DNA of 64,000 nucleotides from positions 11,447,606 through 11,511,605 of the forward strand of contig VZSR01003798.1 of the NCBI GenBank assembly GCA_013398615.1. The letters are read 5' to 3'. The position numbers and the translations under genes were made by a program. The notes under the pieces are model-generated. The model saw only the letters and a program-made list of their open reading frames with translations, searched no databases and had not been told where the DNA came from. Positions 49,936 to 62,990 of the stretch are shown here, in pieces; positions within the stretch are counted from its first letter, which is position 1, and every line of letters begins with the position of its first letter. The DNA is from Brachypodius melanocephalos (lineage: Eukaryota > Chordata > Aves > Passeriformes > Pycnonotidae).

Positions 49936-52900
49936 GTGAGTCTTATCTGTTCCCAGGTTCATTCAAAGCTCCTTAGAGATCATTAGCACCATATTTGCAG
50001 TCTAGTCAAAGCTTTCACTTCTACTTGCAAAGAAAATCAAATTTTTTAAAAAAAAAAATCTACAAGACCTATTTACTGTCCTGAAAATGTTGGAATGACA
50101 TAACTCTATTTCCCAGACACATGCTAATGATCTGTAATGTTCTATCAGCACTGGGTGTTTTATGTTGCAATCTGTAGTGCCAGCTTTCTTTTAATGTTTG
50201 TATTGGACTGTACTTTGCTTTTTCTGTATCAGTACGTTTTGTCTGTAATGTGTCATTGTCTTTGTCTAATGCCTTTGACTTGCAATCCACTGAGCAGAAG
50301 AAAGAAGGAGAGAGATTCTCTTATGAGGTTTGTGATAGTAAGCATCTTTTATTATTCCTGACCATATTTTCTAAGGCTAAGAACAGTCACATTTTCTACT
50401 TATTTCCATTGATGCATTTGTGTAATTCCCTATGATCTAAAATCAAAAAGAGCTATGCTTGGGCATTCAGTTGACACTAAACTGAAATGTTTTACTGGGC
50501 AGATAGTGCAAAGTTTCAGAGTTTTAAAAAAAATCTATAAAACATTCTAAGTGCACTTTTCAGTATCTGGGGGCCTGTTTGTATTCAAGATACCATTGCA
50601 CCAAAGCTGTTATTCAACAGTTCAAAACATCCTCAGCTCTACCCCCTTTTTCATTTCAGAAGATTTAAAAGTGCCTGAAGTCCTGTCCAACAGTAAAAGG
50701 ACATAAACAGTGCTTCAATAACTTTCTGACTGTATTCTTTTACTGTGGTGAAACATGATGAAGAAAGTAACACATCTTCAAGCCATAAAAAAAAATCCTG
50801 TCTGCTTGTTGAGAAGCAATGTTTAGAACATGAATATCCTACCCATACTATCAGTAGCTGAGTTTAAAAAATAAGTTATGCATATATCATCCTTTTTCTT
50901 CTTGAGGCTGTAGCTTGATAGATTCACAAAACTTTGATCTAATGTGGCCACACTACAGAGAAAACTGGAAAACAGAGCATTTGATATTTCCACATCCCCA
51001 GTGGGACCCTGCAGAGGTGAGATGGGTCCCCAGTGCCATGCAAGGAACTGCAGCCTCCAGATGCAGCTCCAGAGTCACTCCAGGGAGTGGAGGTTCTGCT
51101 GAGCCAGGAACAGCTCCTTGAAGCTGCCACAGCAAAAATCCTGCTCCAGATAACAGGAAATAAATTCTGCAGCTTTGTCACTGCAAATTTCTTATCAAAC
51201 TTGGGAAATAGATATTCATAATCCACAAGTGGCTGTTTTTGTGGTTCCTATTATACTCTTTCCCATCTCTGAATATTACAAGTAATCTTGTCCTCCATGC
51301 TTTTATGTTCTGTGCAAAGTAGTTTTGTACTAGGTCTTGGATCCCATCTTAATTTTGAATGTCATGAAAACAGGTAAATGTCCATGAATTGGGATAATAA
51401 CAAGGGCAGAGGAAAGCTGCGTCACATTTTATGTCTATTTACATCAAATTATTTTAACCAGAATATTTGCTTGTATCTCTAAAAAGTCCCCTTTTCCACA
51501 AGAAAATATTAGTTCTTCATTTGTTCCTACTGTCTTATATAATAATTTTTAAAATTAGGAATTTTTCATAGCAGTTTTCTTTCAAAAGTTCTTACGACTT
51601 CTCATCCTTTTTGGTTTCCTTTTGATGTTAATGAGGATGAATTATTAAGGGTGTTGCAGTATCAAAGCAGAATTTCCTACAAATAGGGTGCAACACAATC
51701 CATGGAGACAGTTTGGATATATTTTTCTGTAATCCCTTTGTTAGGTGCCTTAAGTGCATCATTGATTCACAGTCTAAGAGAAGAGGTCTTAAAAATACAT
51801 TCAGACTTTTAGGGCAATTTCTTGAAGAAAAGCACATTCATGTTCAATTTTTTTTTCACCCATATCAAAATGCCACTAAAATGTTTGTCCTCCTCCAGTT
51901 GGAATACTTATCCCCCTCACTATTCCAAAGGCACAACTGCTAATGGCCAATTTGGCTTATTGAACTGGTACTTATTAGAAACAAAGCCAGCAATAAAATC
52001 TGTAAGCAGTTTCCTTGAAGGGAAAAAACAGTTTAATATTTCACTTATGGAGGGCATAAAAGTCAGATGATTTTCAGCCAAATAATGAGACCTATTTCAG
52101 TTGAAGCAAGACTAATTCTAAGAAAAATTAAATGCTGTTAATCTCCTCAGTGTCACACTGTGAGCAGTATGTCTTTCAAACTGTGCAGTCAAAATAACCA
52201 CAATCAAGCAGCAGTCCCTCTGTTCAGAGTAGGCTTATTGCACATTGCAGGCAGGGAGCTCTATAAATAGAGAAAAAACTGGTTTCTCAGAACCCCCACC
52301 ATTAAAATAAAATAATCTGAACAAGATGAGCTTCTTTATTAACTGTCCTCCTCTGCTGCAGCAAAGCAGGGGAGGTACTTACAAATCATCAATGAGAACA
52401 GTCTGCCATAAGAAAGAGTAGTAAAGTGCATCCAACCCACTGTTTGTTTGGGTTTTTTGAAATCAAGTCCAAAAACATGGGAACAGATCATCATCATAGA
52501 ATTTTGGTTTAGCTCCTGTCTGTTTCATCCAAAAGGAATGCATATATTTACACTAATATTTTTTTCATGTCTGACAAGCTGGAAGCTGATAAAAGAGAAA
52601 GAAGAGAAGCCAATGCTTGTGTTGCTTTATACCAGATGACAGAACATGGCAGAAATGAGTTTCAGTAATTAAGATCAAAAAAAAAAAGGTGTAAAACAAA
52701 AGGAGGTTGTTTATGTATGACAGTATTATATTAACTGTAGATAAATCATATTCCCACCTTGGTAAATTCAGTTTCAACTTTACATATAAAGCTTAGGAAT
52801 TCCTATAGGAATCTGTATGTGGCCTTAAAGACTTAGATGGGGTGACAGAGGACCAGACTTCAGCAGAATAATTCTAAAGTGTGCATCTTTACATCTTGTA

Positions 52901-55900
52901 CCCAGGCCCAAGCGCTTCTCAGTGCACTCAGAGCAGCGGCAGCCAAAGATGTCACACCTCAATATCCCAAGGGTGTGAGTGGAGGAAGGGTGATGTCTGT
53001 CAGAGACATAAAATACACTAAAATGATGGAGTTGACAAATCCTGGATCTTTGCTAGATATACAGAAAATATGTAAAAGTATTTTCTGAACAGAAGTAACC
53101 AGGTGGTCCCATTAGGAAACTATAAATAATTAGACCTGTGAAATTGCAGCTAAATGGAATTCAGATTAGAGAGGTTCCATTTAACTCATGCAAAAGTAAT
53201 TTGCATCTCTGCAGTTTCCTGCAGAAACACCACCAAATTTGCAGTTAACAGGATTATGTCCATACTAGCACACATTAAATTACAGCAGGAAATACCCCAA
53301 TCTAACATACTGAAAGCAGCCAAATTCATCAGTTTTTTAACTCTTTTCCAAGGCCTGTCTGTGTGAAAAAATTCAGTTTTAGACAGGCAGAATTTGGAAA
53401 CTATGATGTTCAAATACCTCTCATTTTTTCAGCTGTTGAGAAAATGTGTTTTCAGTTTTTGTGTGGCATTCAGAAAAAGTGAAACTTCTAATTATCTCTT
53501 TGATAATACATAATCAACAGATCCTACGTAGTGTACTAACAAATTTATGAGTATATTCCCTTGTGGGTAAAAATTATTTCTGCTGTTTAAGAACATGGCA
53601 AAATAACAGAAATATGAGCCTAGAAATGCCAAGAATATTAAGAATCGATAGAAAAGTATGATTTACACATTATTAATGAAATAAGCTTGCTCCTTTAAAA
53701 AAACCAGTTTTGAAACCTGAGCAACCTACTCCAGTGTATTTTTGGGCTAGTCCACATATGCTGGGAGCTGTGAATGGAATCCAGAACACATTTTTCCAAG
53801 GGGTAAATGCTTTGTCTTTTCTCTTTTGGTGCTTAAATGAGATATGGTACAGTAATGACAATCACAGCTGGGTTTTATTGTTGGCTTTTGTTAGTTTGGG
53901 GTTTCCTTCCCCAAAATAATCAGCTCAAGTAGAGCCTTTTGCTTTTTATTTTCCTGAAGAATGTTCAGGGAAGATTGTTAGTTTTCATTCCTTCTTCATC
54001 AAACTCTAAGAAGTAAATGAGACTTGAAGAGAAAAAGAGAACTCCCCAACACCATAAATAGCTCATTTCATGTCTGGATATCCCTCTATGACATCATCTG
54101 AGATGCTGATCAGCATTGCCTTTGGTGTCACTTCCATGCTTCCATCTTAGCTCTGCCGTATCAGGAAAAGGCAGCAGGTCATGCTGTGCCATATTTGGAT
54201 GATGCCCGAGGACAATCATTAGCACACAGTAGGCACATGATAAAATAAAATGAAAAGTGCACATTTTAGTTCTGGTGAGACACTCAAATCACCGTATTTT
54301 CCAGTACTTAAAGAGAAGCAGCATTTAAAAATCTTGCTGACATCTCCTTAGTGATGCCACCATGGCCCGCATACCTCTTTGTGCCGCGCTCCCCCCGTGC
54401 CAGCGCATCGATGGGCATGAGCATGTGGACACACCGGGCTGGAGGTGCTGCCAGATGCCTCCAGCTGTGCACACACAAACTTGTTCATGCAATTTGTGAG
54501 CACAGAGCCTCTAAAATGTTGAACAGTTGCATGCACCCTTCTAGAATGTGTGTAATGTCCACAATCTGGCGTTAGCATTTAATCAAATTTTGGCTGGACT
54601 AAGCTCAATTCCAGGTGAATTTAGCAGGTACATTGTCTTTTCTGGTTATCCTAACAACCTCTGATGGAAAGAAACTGCATTGATCTCTGTAGGCCCAGTA
54701 ACAAGGTGATTCTCTAGTTTGTGCATGGTCTGCTAAAAAATTTTGAGTTTTCTGCTTGCCTGGTATTTTGTGTTTTCTTTGACATGTACCATGTTCAGCG
54801 TGAATGCCTGTGTGTTCAGTGTTTGTTAAATGTTTATATTCTATTAAATTCGGGGTTTGTATCCATCCCTCCAAAAGAGACAGTATAATTCCCTAGTGAA
54901 ATGCATTTCCTGGAGAAATCTTTGCCTTCGATAGTAAAGTCTTAATTTTTTTACTAATATAGACATTGCGGTAAAATTAGCTTTTTAATTCCTGCTCTTC
55001 ATACAAAGGAAAGCAATCACTTTAAGTGTATGAACTGTCAAAGTGTATCTGCCAGGGACACTACTAAGATATACAGAAGCAACAGAAGTTCTCTCAATGC
55101 AAAGTAATTCAAAACTTAATCAGTAAGTAGTCACAGTAAGTACTTACAGTAATAAGAAAAATAGGAGCTTCTCAGATTAGAAGAGTGCTACACAACACTC
55201 AATATCTTCTAAAGGATGTGTGGTGATTCCTCCTTGTCACCTATTTCAGGTTATTGTCAAAACCTGTAGTGAAAATCTTGGATTTTCTATGATTTTAACC
55301 CACATATAACCTCTAAGGAGATAAAGGATTGTCTAAGATTAAAAACACAGTAGATCATTGGATCTATTTCAGTTTGCTTTGCTGTAGAATTCCTGTGTAG
55401 TCTCATGTAAATTATCCAAGGTGCTGTGACAGCTTTCCCTTGCCTCAGAAAAGAACTGACCTGCTGCACCATGGTGCTCTGAAGCACTAGAGGAAAAATA
55501 AGCATCAAACAGTACTCATGCAGTTGAAAGACAGAGAAACAAAAAGAGATATAGCCCTGATTATGTATTCTAAATGTGCAGTGTCCTTTGAAATTGTCAG
55601 AAGATCTGTACCTGACCTTGCTGCACAACTGAATCCACAAATTAAGGGTTATCATTGAAAATCATTCCTTAACACTGGGATGTAGGCAGCTGAAAGACCT
55701 GGAACATCAGCTCTTCATTCATATTCAGCTGTTGATCCTGATGATCATCTGTCATATCCCAGAATGGACTGTAACAAGTTTTCCTGAGTGCTAAAGATCA
55801 AGGAGATTAAAAAAAAAAAGTTCTTTTTTATTTGTAAAAGAATCCATAGCAAATAAACAAGTTTGCTGATCAATATCAGCAGGGTACCTTTTTGATTAAA

Positions 55901-56642
55901 TATCTATGCATGGATCCTCATCCCTGTAAATGTAAAAGCATATTTCTCCCCTGCATTAACTTTCTTCCTATGTTTAGAAAACCTTTATCAGAGCATAAGA
56001 ATGTGCTTGAATTTTGTCTGCCCTAATGGCTTTTAGAAACAGCAGTACTGAAATTTGGTAGAGTCCCTTCCCACACACTGTCAGTAGAATTGGCATGGAT
56101 AGTCTTCAAGCATCTTTTTCAGTGCTGGCTGTTCTAACTTTACACTGCATTATGGAAACATATGAAATATGGAAACAACTTCAATGCAAATCACAAAAAA
56201 TATACCAATCGTAGTGAAATGTACAAAAATAATAAAAATATGAAGGCATCTGCATTACTTTTAACACAAGCACTGACTTTTCCTGCATCCTTCTCCTGGT
56301 GTGCCTTATTGAATACCACTGGCCTGATAATGGTAGTTCTCTCCTTGTGGCTGCCAACACCATTTCCACAATCCCACAGAAAGTCATTTGTTCAATGGCA
56401 CAGTTTTGATTTCTAACAATATGAATATTCCCTACTGTAATCAATGATTTTTTCCATATTTTTAAAATGATAATTGTATTTCAGAGCCTACTGAAGCTAT
56501 TCTGTGTTGCAGCAGGTGTTTCCACATTTGGTTTTCCATAGTGCAGTGTATCTTTGCATATAATTCCTAACTCATTGATTGTAATGGAAACCCCAGAAAC
56601 CCAATGTATCAATAAAATATAATCTTATTTATCTCTTTGCAG
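49936..56642. other. UNC13C: Intron 14 (6.7 kb)
   Basis: This intron runs from gtgagt to atctctttgcag. A moderately GC-rich stretch at about 50990-51140 and a CpG cluster at 54365-54440 stand out from the AT-rich background. A-rich runs occur near 50047 and 52679. None of the frames on either strand shows a domain. Confidence 0.85.
50990..51140. repeat. GC-rich stretch, possible old interspersed repeat
   Basis: The sequence is rich in CTGCAG, CTCCAG and GGAGTGGAGG words and clearly unlike its AT-rich surroundings. The texture recalls GC-rich parts of avian interspersed repeats, but I cannot align it to one. Confidence 0.3.
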
Positions 56643-56731
56643 TTGGATCCTGAAGCTAGTGTTCTTCTAAAAGAACTTCAGGTGAAACTTAGCAATGTAT
56701 TGGATGAACTCAGTGTAACGTATGCTGCAAG
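56643..56731 (+). CDS. UNC13C: UNC13C exon 15: entry to MHD2
   Basis: This exon encodes residues 545-573 and two bases of Ser 574: LDPEASVLLKELQVKLSNVL followed by DELSVTYAA. The LKELQVKL..VLDELS helix leads into the MHD2 region. SVTY rather than the HVFA/RVFA of UNC13A supports UNC13C. The acceptor is ctctttgcag and the donor is gtaaca. The donor is weaker than average (C at +5 where G is usual), but the split Ser codon joins exon 16 correctly. Confidence 0.95.
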
Positions 56732-58915
56732 GTAACAAACCCATTTCACTGCAAACCTTAGAGAAATAATCCTGCTCAAAAGATTTCCCTTGTTGATGAA
56801 GTCTGGGTTGTTATTTGGATGTCCTGAGGCATGACTTGCTCCTGCCCTGATGGAGTGGTGTGTATTTGTGTATGTATGTGTTTAGACTGAAACGAATAAT
56901 GTTAACCTCGCTGTAAAGACAGCTGGACATCGTCTGTGGGCGTGAACGTGTTACAGAGATGATGCTGATGGCTTTTGTTCTGTTTTTTGGAAAGCAAAGC
57001 CACTGGTTTTTTCTTGCCTGATGTTGTATGTTAAACTTTCCTCTCTGACCATGTTTGTGTTACTTCCTGAGACTGACAGCTTTTTCCAAGTGGCCTCCTT
57101 CAACCAGGGATATCTGCCTGTGTTTGGCCTGCTTCAAGTGGTCATTGTGAATCATTTGCTTGCCTGTGGCTCTTCAAAAATTGTCTACTGAGCCTTACTC
57201 TCAAAACCTTTCATTAGTCAGAGTGCACACTGCAGTCCTGAATGAGTGTGGTGCTGTGCCAGCAGTGCTTGTGGTATAAGAAGCAGCAAGTTACTTTTGC
57301 TTCAAATTAGAAAGCAATCCAAGTAAAGGGAATTAGTGCTGTAGTGGTGCTCATTAAGCAAAGTCTGTAGTTGCTTGTTTAATCCATCGATGAGCAGTCT
57401 GGGTGGACAGTCTGCTTTTCTCTGAGTCTGCTTAGTTTGCTGTATTGTCTTGCTGTACTTTTGCTCCCAGGCTCTGCTTCTCAGATCATTGACAGTGCAT
57501 GAATATTATTTCTTTCCAGGGCTTCTTTCTGAATGAGCCAACTAGGTTTCTGCAAAAGCAAACCCAGAATAGCTCAGTGTAGGACATGCTCCACATAGCT
57601 AGAACATTCCTCATGGGTCGGTTTACTGCTTGGGTCTGTGAGGTTAACAATGTTGGAAAGATGTCTAATGTCAGGAAAGGCAATGCATTATTTTGGCTTT
57701 TGTTGGAGGGACTGGTCCCAAGAATTTCCATGAGCAGTTTCACAAGCTGTCTCGTGTGGATTTTATCTAGGGCTTTAAGGTGTGTAGGTAAGCGTATGTC
57801 CAAGTGCATTTGGAAAAGTTTCTGATTTTGCCAGTGATTTCGCATGGAGGTTTGTGTTCTCTTTTTACAATTAGCCATGTCACTGGAATAACTGATTGTT
57901 TCTTTTCTGTCACAGTAAATTCTCTTTCCCTTCCCTCAAGTTAATCTTTGCCATTTATCTTTTCACCTTAACAAGCTTGGTATATTTTTGGCCTCTGTCC
58001 TGCATTTCTCTTCATAAACTAATCCTAAACCATTTCAATCCATCACAAATCAACCCAAAAACCAAATTACTGTGTGTGCAGAGACTCTTTCTGCCTCTGA
58101 ACTGGTGACTGATTAACTGCTCTTCTGCTTGGTGTCAATATGTTGTCCAAAGACTATCACATCAACAGCACTTAAGGACTGTCAGACACTCAGCCAGATC
58201 AGTTAGGAAACAGAACCATTTTCAGAGTAGATACAAACTTGAGGAGGAAGGATATTCACAGTCACCTTGAAGTGAAAAAGATTCCTCCCAGGAGGTAGAG
58301 TCTGAGTGCTTCTAAGCAAGGGGTTTTTTGGGAAAGGTTATTTTGAACAGTCCAAGTGTTTTAACTCTGTGTAGTTGCAAAGAAGTAACAAACCTTCTGA
58401 TCCACTGACTGTGTGAAATCTGGAAAAAGTCAAATTGAGCCAAACGGGGCAGAATCAGTAGGAGTTTTTGATTTTACCTCAAGAAGAATATCAAAGCTTG
58501 GTTCCTATTAACTATCAAGAGAAAAATTGTTTATCATCACCTGGTTGTATCACCCTTTCACACCAAAATTAAAATCTAAGTTGTTCCTAGCTGGTAGTCA
58601 ATAACATCTAACCTATAGATTCTGATACCTCTGTTGCTTTCAGAAAATAAATATTTGGCACACCTACAAGGGTATGAAAATTGTGACAGAATGGAAGCAA
58701 GGCACTGGAAAGATCAAAACATGGCATGAATCACTTATATGGGTTATAATTCTCAGTAGAACTTATTTTCAGACTGTAACACCACAGTATCTTTAATTTT
58801 GAACATTGCATCACTGCAGAAAATATTTAAGTCTTGTTGAAGAACCTGATGCAAAATCATCATTGTTTTCTCTCACAGAATTCTTTCATTCTCCTTGGTT
58901 TTTTCCATCCTATAG
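56732..58915. other. UNC13C: Intron 15
   Basis: This 2.2 kb intron runs from gtaaca to catcctatag. The 130-codon antisense frame at 57486-57878 has no family resemblance. No repeat is recognised. Confidence 0.85.
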
Positions 58916-59065
58916 TTTCCAATTTGTTATTGAAGACTGTGTAAGACAAATGAGCAATGAACTGAATCAAATGAGAGGCAATGGGAATGCAGCAGCCAAT
59001 AAGAACAGTGCAGCCATTGATGCTGAGATTGTGCTTCGGCCTCTCATGGATTCCCTGGACAAAAC
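58916..59065 (+). CDS. UNC13C: UNC13C exon 16: MHD2
   Basis: This exon encodes the end of Ser 574, residues 575-623 and two bases of Thr 624: FQFVIEDCVRQMSNELNQMR, then GNGNAAANKNSAAIDAEIVL and RPLMDSLDK. It belongs to MHD2. The SFQ.VIE.C..QMS.ELNQMR.NGN..NKNSAA.DAEIVL pattern is UNC13C-specific in my memory; UNC13A and B have unrelated residues (ILSQVKGTGN) here. The acceptor is catcctatag and the donor is gtaagc. The longer frame from 58806 simply runs through the acceptor. Confidence 0.96.
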
Positions 59066-60316
59066 GTAAGCGTGGCAGACGGGGAGCTGGAGGCTGCAGT
59101 CAGGCACACTGGGTTTGACTCTGAGGCACTGCTGATACCTGCAAGCACTCTATAGTATCTTTAATATTTCTAGTATTCACTGTGTGCAGAATCCCATGCC
59201 TAACCTGTTTACTTACACTGAGCAATTTTTACATAAGCCACAGGCTTGTCTTTCCATGGCTTGTCATGTTTGGAGTCATTGAAGATGAGCCGGTGCACGG
59301 TCTCTCCTCCACAGGCTGTGTTATGAAGATTATGCTGAACAAAGGAACAGAAGTAATTCCCCTACTGAAATTGTCTGGCATTTGTTCTAGGCTTGTACCC
59401 AATGTTCCACTGCTTATTGATATGCACTTCACTGTCACCAAAAACCAGCAGCAGCTTGATTTTTTTTTATTATTATTTGTTAAAATGTTAAGTTTTGAGA
59501 GGATCCTGCAAATTCATTCTGGCCTCTGTAAGTAAGCATAACTTATGCTATCATCATTCAACAGTGACAAGTTCTGAAAAACCATGTGCAGCCCAGGCAC
59601 ATCTGGAAGCACATTGATGTCCTTGGTCACTGGTGCTTGTCAAACTCCAGTGGCCTTTTGGTGGAAGTGGCTGTGAGGACAGGCAGCCTGGCACTGGTCC
59701 TGTGCTCAAGGTCTCCAGTCACACGTTACACACCCCTTTGGTTCCTTATGCAGGTTTTCCCCAGACAAAAGTTTTCAAAGTGAAGATGGAAAAGGTGGTC
59801 CAAAAATTTAATTTTACTGTAAGTAATAGATAGCAAGATTGCTCAGACATGTCAGGATATAGAAAGAAATGCTTCCAAACAGTAGCTGTGAATTTGCATT
59901 AGCTGTCAGCAACCAGTTCTACATCCCAGAAATACAAAACAAGAGAGACAGTTGCTCTTTATTTTTAAGACATAAACAAATTATATACTAAAACTTCAAT
60001 TTAGGGGTATGGGAGTGCTAAATTGTGTCATCCATCAAACTTTATAACTCATTAAGATTTTGCATTTTCAATAAATATGCATCAGTGATATACTAAGCAT
60101 TAAATTAGATAGTGGAGATTTATATGAGTTTGTCATCTGCAAGTCTTTTTACCAAAAATATTTACTGATAATATTGCAAAATAATTTAGCTACTGAAAAT
60201 TTTTTATTAGTAGAGAAAATATAAACCTTAATGGCTATTAATATGAGCATGATATACCACCTCTGAAGCATTAATGCTAGTTTTGTTGACTGGTTTGTGG
60301 TTGTGTTTCATTCCAG
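59066..60316. other. UNC13C: Intron 16
   Basis: This 1.25 kb intron runs from gtaagc to ttcattccag. No recognisable element is seen. Open frames at 59182-59535 and 59586-59833 look like chance. Confidence 0.85.
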
Positions 60317-60440
60317 TTTAAGTGTCTCTGCAAAAATCTGTGAGAAGACAGTTCTGAAACGGGTTTTGAAAGAGCTCTGGAAGTTAGTCTTAAACAAAAT
60401 AGAAAAACAAATTGTGCTTCCACCACTGACAGACCAAACC
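60317..60440 (+). CDS. UNC13C: UNC13C exon 17: MHD2
   Basis: This exon encodes the end of Thr 624 and residues 625-665: LSVSAKICEKTVLKRVLKEL, then WKLVLNKIEKQIVLPPLTDQ and T. AKICEKTVLKRVLKELWKLV and IVLPPLTDQT are near-invariant family blocks, and LNKIEKQ is the UNC13C form. The acceptor is tttcattccag and the donor is gtaagt. It ends in phase 0, at the place where the paralogues are remembered to accept an extra short exon. Confidence 0.97.
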
Positions 60441-62933
60441 GTAAGTGTTCCAGAGTAATTCTCAGTTGATATAGAGGATTGTAATATTGTGCCTGATCAG
60501 GTGTTGCCAAGGAATCTGCCACTATCCTGTTCTGTACCTTACCACAAGGAGTAGTAACTCCTGGAGTGCAGGCACTGCGTTGCTCTCTGGTGTCTCAGAG
60601 TCGTGCAGCAGCTTGCTCATAGCTGGTGAGGAAGACTTGGCTCCTTCATTTACTGCCTGCCCCAACTCAGAGCAATTTTTATGAATGCAGTCATGTGAAA
60701 GAATGCAGTCATGTGCTCCCATACAAGGAGTTTTAAATCTGATTTCTCTCTCGACTTCCCTGTGCACAGTAACATGAAGAGTATTCCTTGCCCTTCCTAG
60801 TCACATCAGAAGTTCAATCACTTCCATTTTCGTAGGTTTGAGAAAGCCAGGGATGCCCCATCCCATCCTCCAGCCCTGCCTGCTGTGCCGTTCCTCATTT
60901 TGAGGCAGCACTTAATTAACATCAGGAAGCTTAAGCCAAATATAGCACTAAAGATTTGGGGTATTTTAATAGCAGACATGACAGGAGGTCCTCTTTGGGC
61001 AGAGCTGCATTTCCAGCCTGCTGAGAGGAGGGAACAGAGCTGCACACATGGTGCTGCACAGGAGACTCCTGTGAGCATGGCCTGATGTGAACTGTGGAGG
61101 CTGAGCCAAGGGCAACAGTGAAATCTGATCCTGTCCAAGGATCAACAAAGAGACCCTGGCTTGGAGGCTTTTTCAATGACATAACTGTTAATTCTTCTTG
61201 TTTTCAATCTTGTTTAAAATAAATTGACCATCTTATGACAAGCTAATCATGATATTGCCACAGTGTGCCTTTGGCCACTTGGCTGTTACACATCCTGTGG
61301 TACCACTTCAGCTGCTAAAAAGCTGCTGGTCAGGGTCCATAAGTTAAAGGCATATCATTAAATCTTATTATAATATATTGAGAATGCATGAAAGAATATT
61401 GCTGGACAGGCAGGAAAAACTCTAATAGAAAATGTATAAATGGTGCAGAGCTAGTAATTAAATTACCTGAACTATTAAAAATTCTAGAGTAGAGCTGATC
61501 ATGGCCAGGACTCCAGTCACTGAATTTGTATGATATGAATTTGTGTGACAGACACTGAATTTGTCACTGACATGACCTTGTTAAGTATGCATAATTAGAA
61601 ACAACCTCTCTGTCAATAAGTTTCGAATTTATGTTTCTGAGATCTCTAATTTGTTTTTCAAACTTTTTAGTGCAAAGTGTATCTGCAAATACATAAATAG
61701 CATTTCAGTTGGGTTACTGCATTTTCCGTCACATGTTAGGAGCGTTTATTAGCTTTATGCAGGATCAATTATTGCTAGGACAACCTGTGCAGAGGTGAGT
61801 TTCCTTAGATGTAGCCTCTATACAGAGTGTTTCTGGTAGGCATTGAGAACTATTTCCATTTATTTTGATACTTCTATTTACTATCGAACACATAATTAAA
61901 GAAAATCACAGAAAAGCAGGATACTGTGAGAGATTTTCTAACACCGAGTATTTCTTTCTGTTTGAAGGTGAGAGGCACAGGCATTCAGAAATGGAGTTTA
62001 TTTTTTCACTGTTATATATATAGATTTATAGGTATATATACATGTTTATCTTACCATTCTCACTACTAAAAAATAATGAAGATTTAGGCTGTAGTTCTAT
62101 ATTAGATTTTCTTCAATTGAAGCATTTAGGAAGCAAAATTACTTCTGGAAAATGAAACTCTTTGGAACAGAAAGTCTAATGAAAAATTACTTCAGTGTAA
62201 GTTGGATGAATCTTTTTTTTCTGAAATCCACATAATCAGAACTATGTTTTGCTGAACTGCCATGTAACTGCACTGGTAATTATATTGCTTGGAGCAATTG
62301 TGATAGAAGATGTGAGCATGGAATTATAGTAGGATTCTGTTTGTCTGAGACAAATGTGAGGGCATTGGCCTTTGGTGTCGTGCTAGGATTTGGCTGTTGT
62401 AAAATATTGCTGTACCTTCATAATTTCAATATATTTTCTTTTTTAAAAAAGGCTCTGGCTCACAGTACCCCACTGTGCTGTGTTTAAATCAGCTGAGGTT
62501 TCCCTCTAGACAGGTTTTTGCAGGTTCCTCAGGGCTGCTCACTTCCCACTATGATTGTTCATTTTAGCACAGCACCTGAGAGCTGCAGTTATGGACAAAC
62601 ACCTCACTGACACACACTGAGAACAATCACAGCCTTAGCTTTTGGTATTAAACACAAAATGAGATAGCAGAAAGGAGAACACAAAACCACTCTCAGCAGA
62701 AAGTGCAATATTTGTATCAGCTATAGGATACTGGAGGGAATCTTGCTGCAGGCATTCAACCACTTGGCCTTATCAACTGAATGAAAATGTGTCTCCTGTG
62801 CAACTGAAACTTTTATTTAGCTTTGCAAAACGGTGACTTTGGCCAATGTCCTGGCAGAAAATAAGACTGTGTTGACATAAAAAGCAAACATGCTGTTGTG
62901 AGTCTGTTTCCTTAATTTTCAATGTGATTACAG
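60441..62933. other. UNC13C: Intron 17
   Basis: This 2.5 kb intron runs from gtaagt to gtgattacag. It contains an 18-base-period duplication (60683-60715) and overlapping chance frames around 60818-61182. I looked for the short alternative exon known at this position in paralogues and did not see one. Confidence 0.85.
60683..60715. repeat. Two-copy tandem duplication, period 18
   Basis: GAATGCAGTCATGTG occurs at 60683 and again, identically, at 60701. Confidence 0.85.
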
Positions 62934-62990
62934 GGGCCCCAGATGATATTCAGTGCAGCCAAAGATCTTGGACAACTGTCAAAACTCAAG
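62934..62990 (+). CDS. UNC13C: UNC13C exon 18 (57 bases): MUN
   Basis: This symmetric 19-codon exon encodes residues 666-684, GPQMIFSAAKDLGQLSKLK. The start GPQMIF with AAKDLGQLSKLK supports UNC13C; UNC13A has GTQ and AAKEL as I remember it. The acceptor is tgtgattacag and the donor is gtaatg. The next exon, expected to begin near the DHM/EHM residues and to continue the end of MUN, is not found before the window ends. Confidence 0.95.

Noticed and set aside
50915..51121. Possible extra exon ending at the GTGAGA at 51017
   Set aside because: There is a CTACAG acceptor-like site upstream, but the peptide has no Munc13 similarity, and exons 14 and 15 already join in phase with the expected protein sequence.
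55287..55655. 122-codon antisense frame in intron 14
   Set aside because: It has no recognisable domain, its composition is that of intron, and there are no flanking gene signals.
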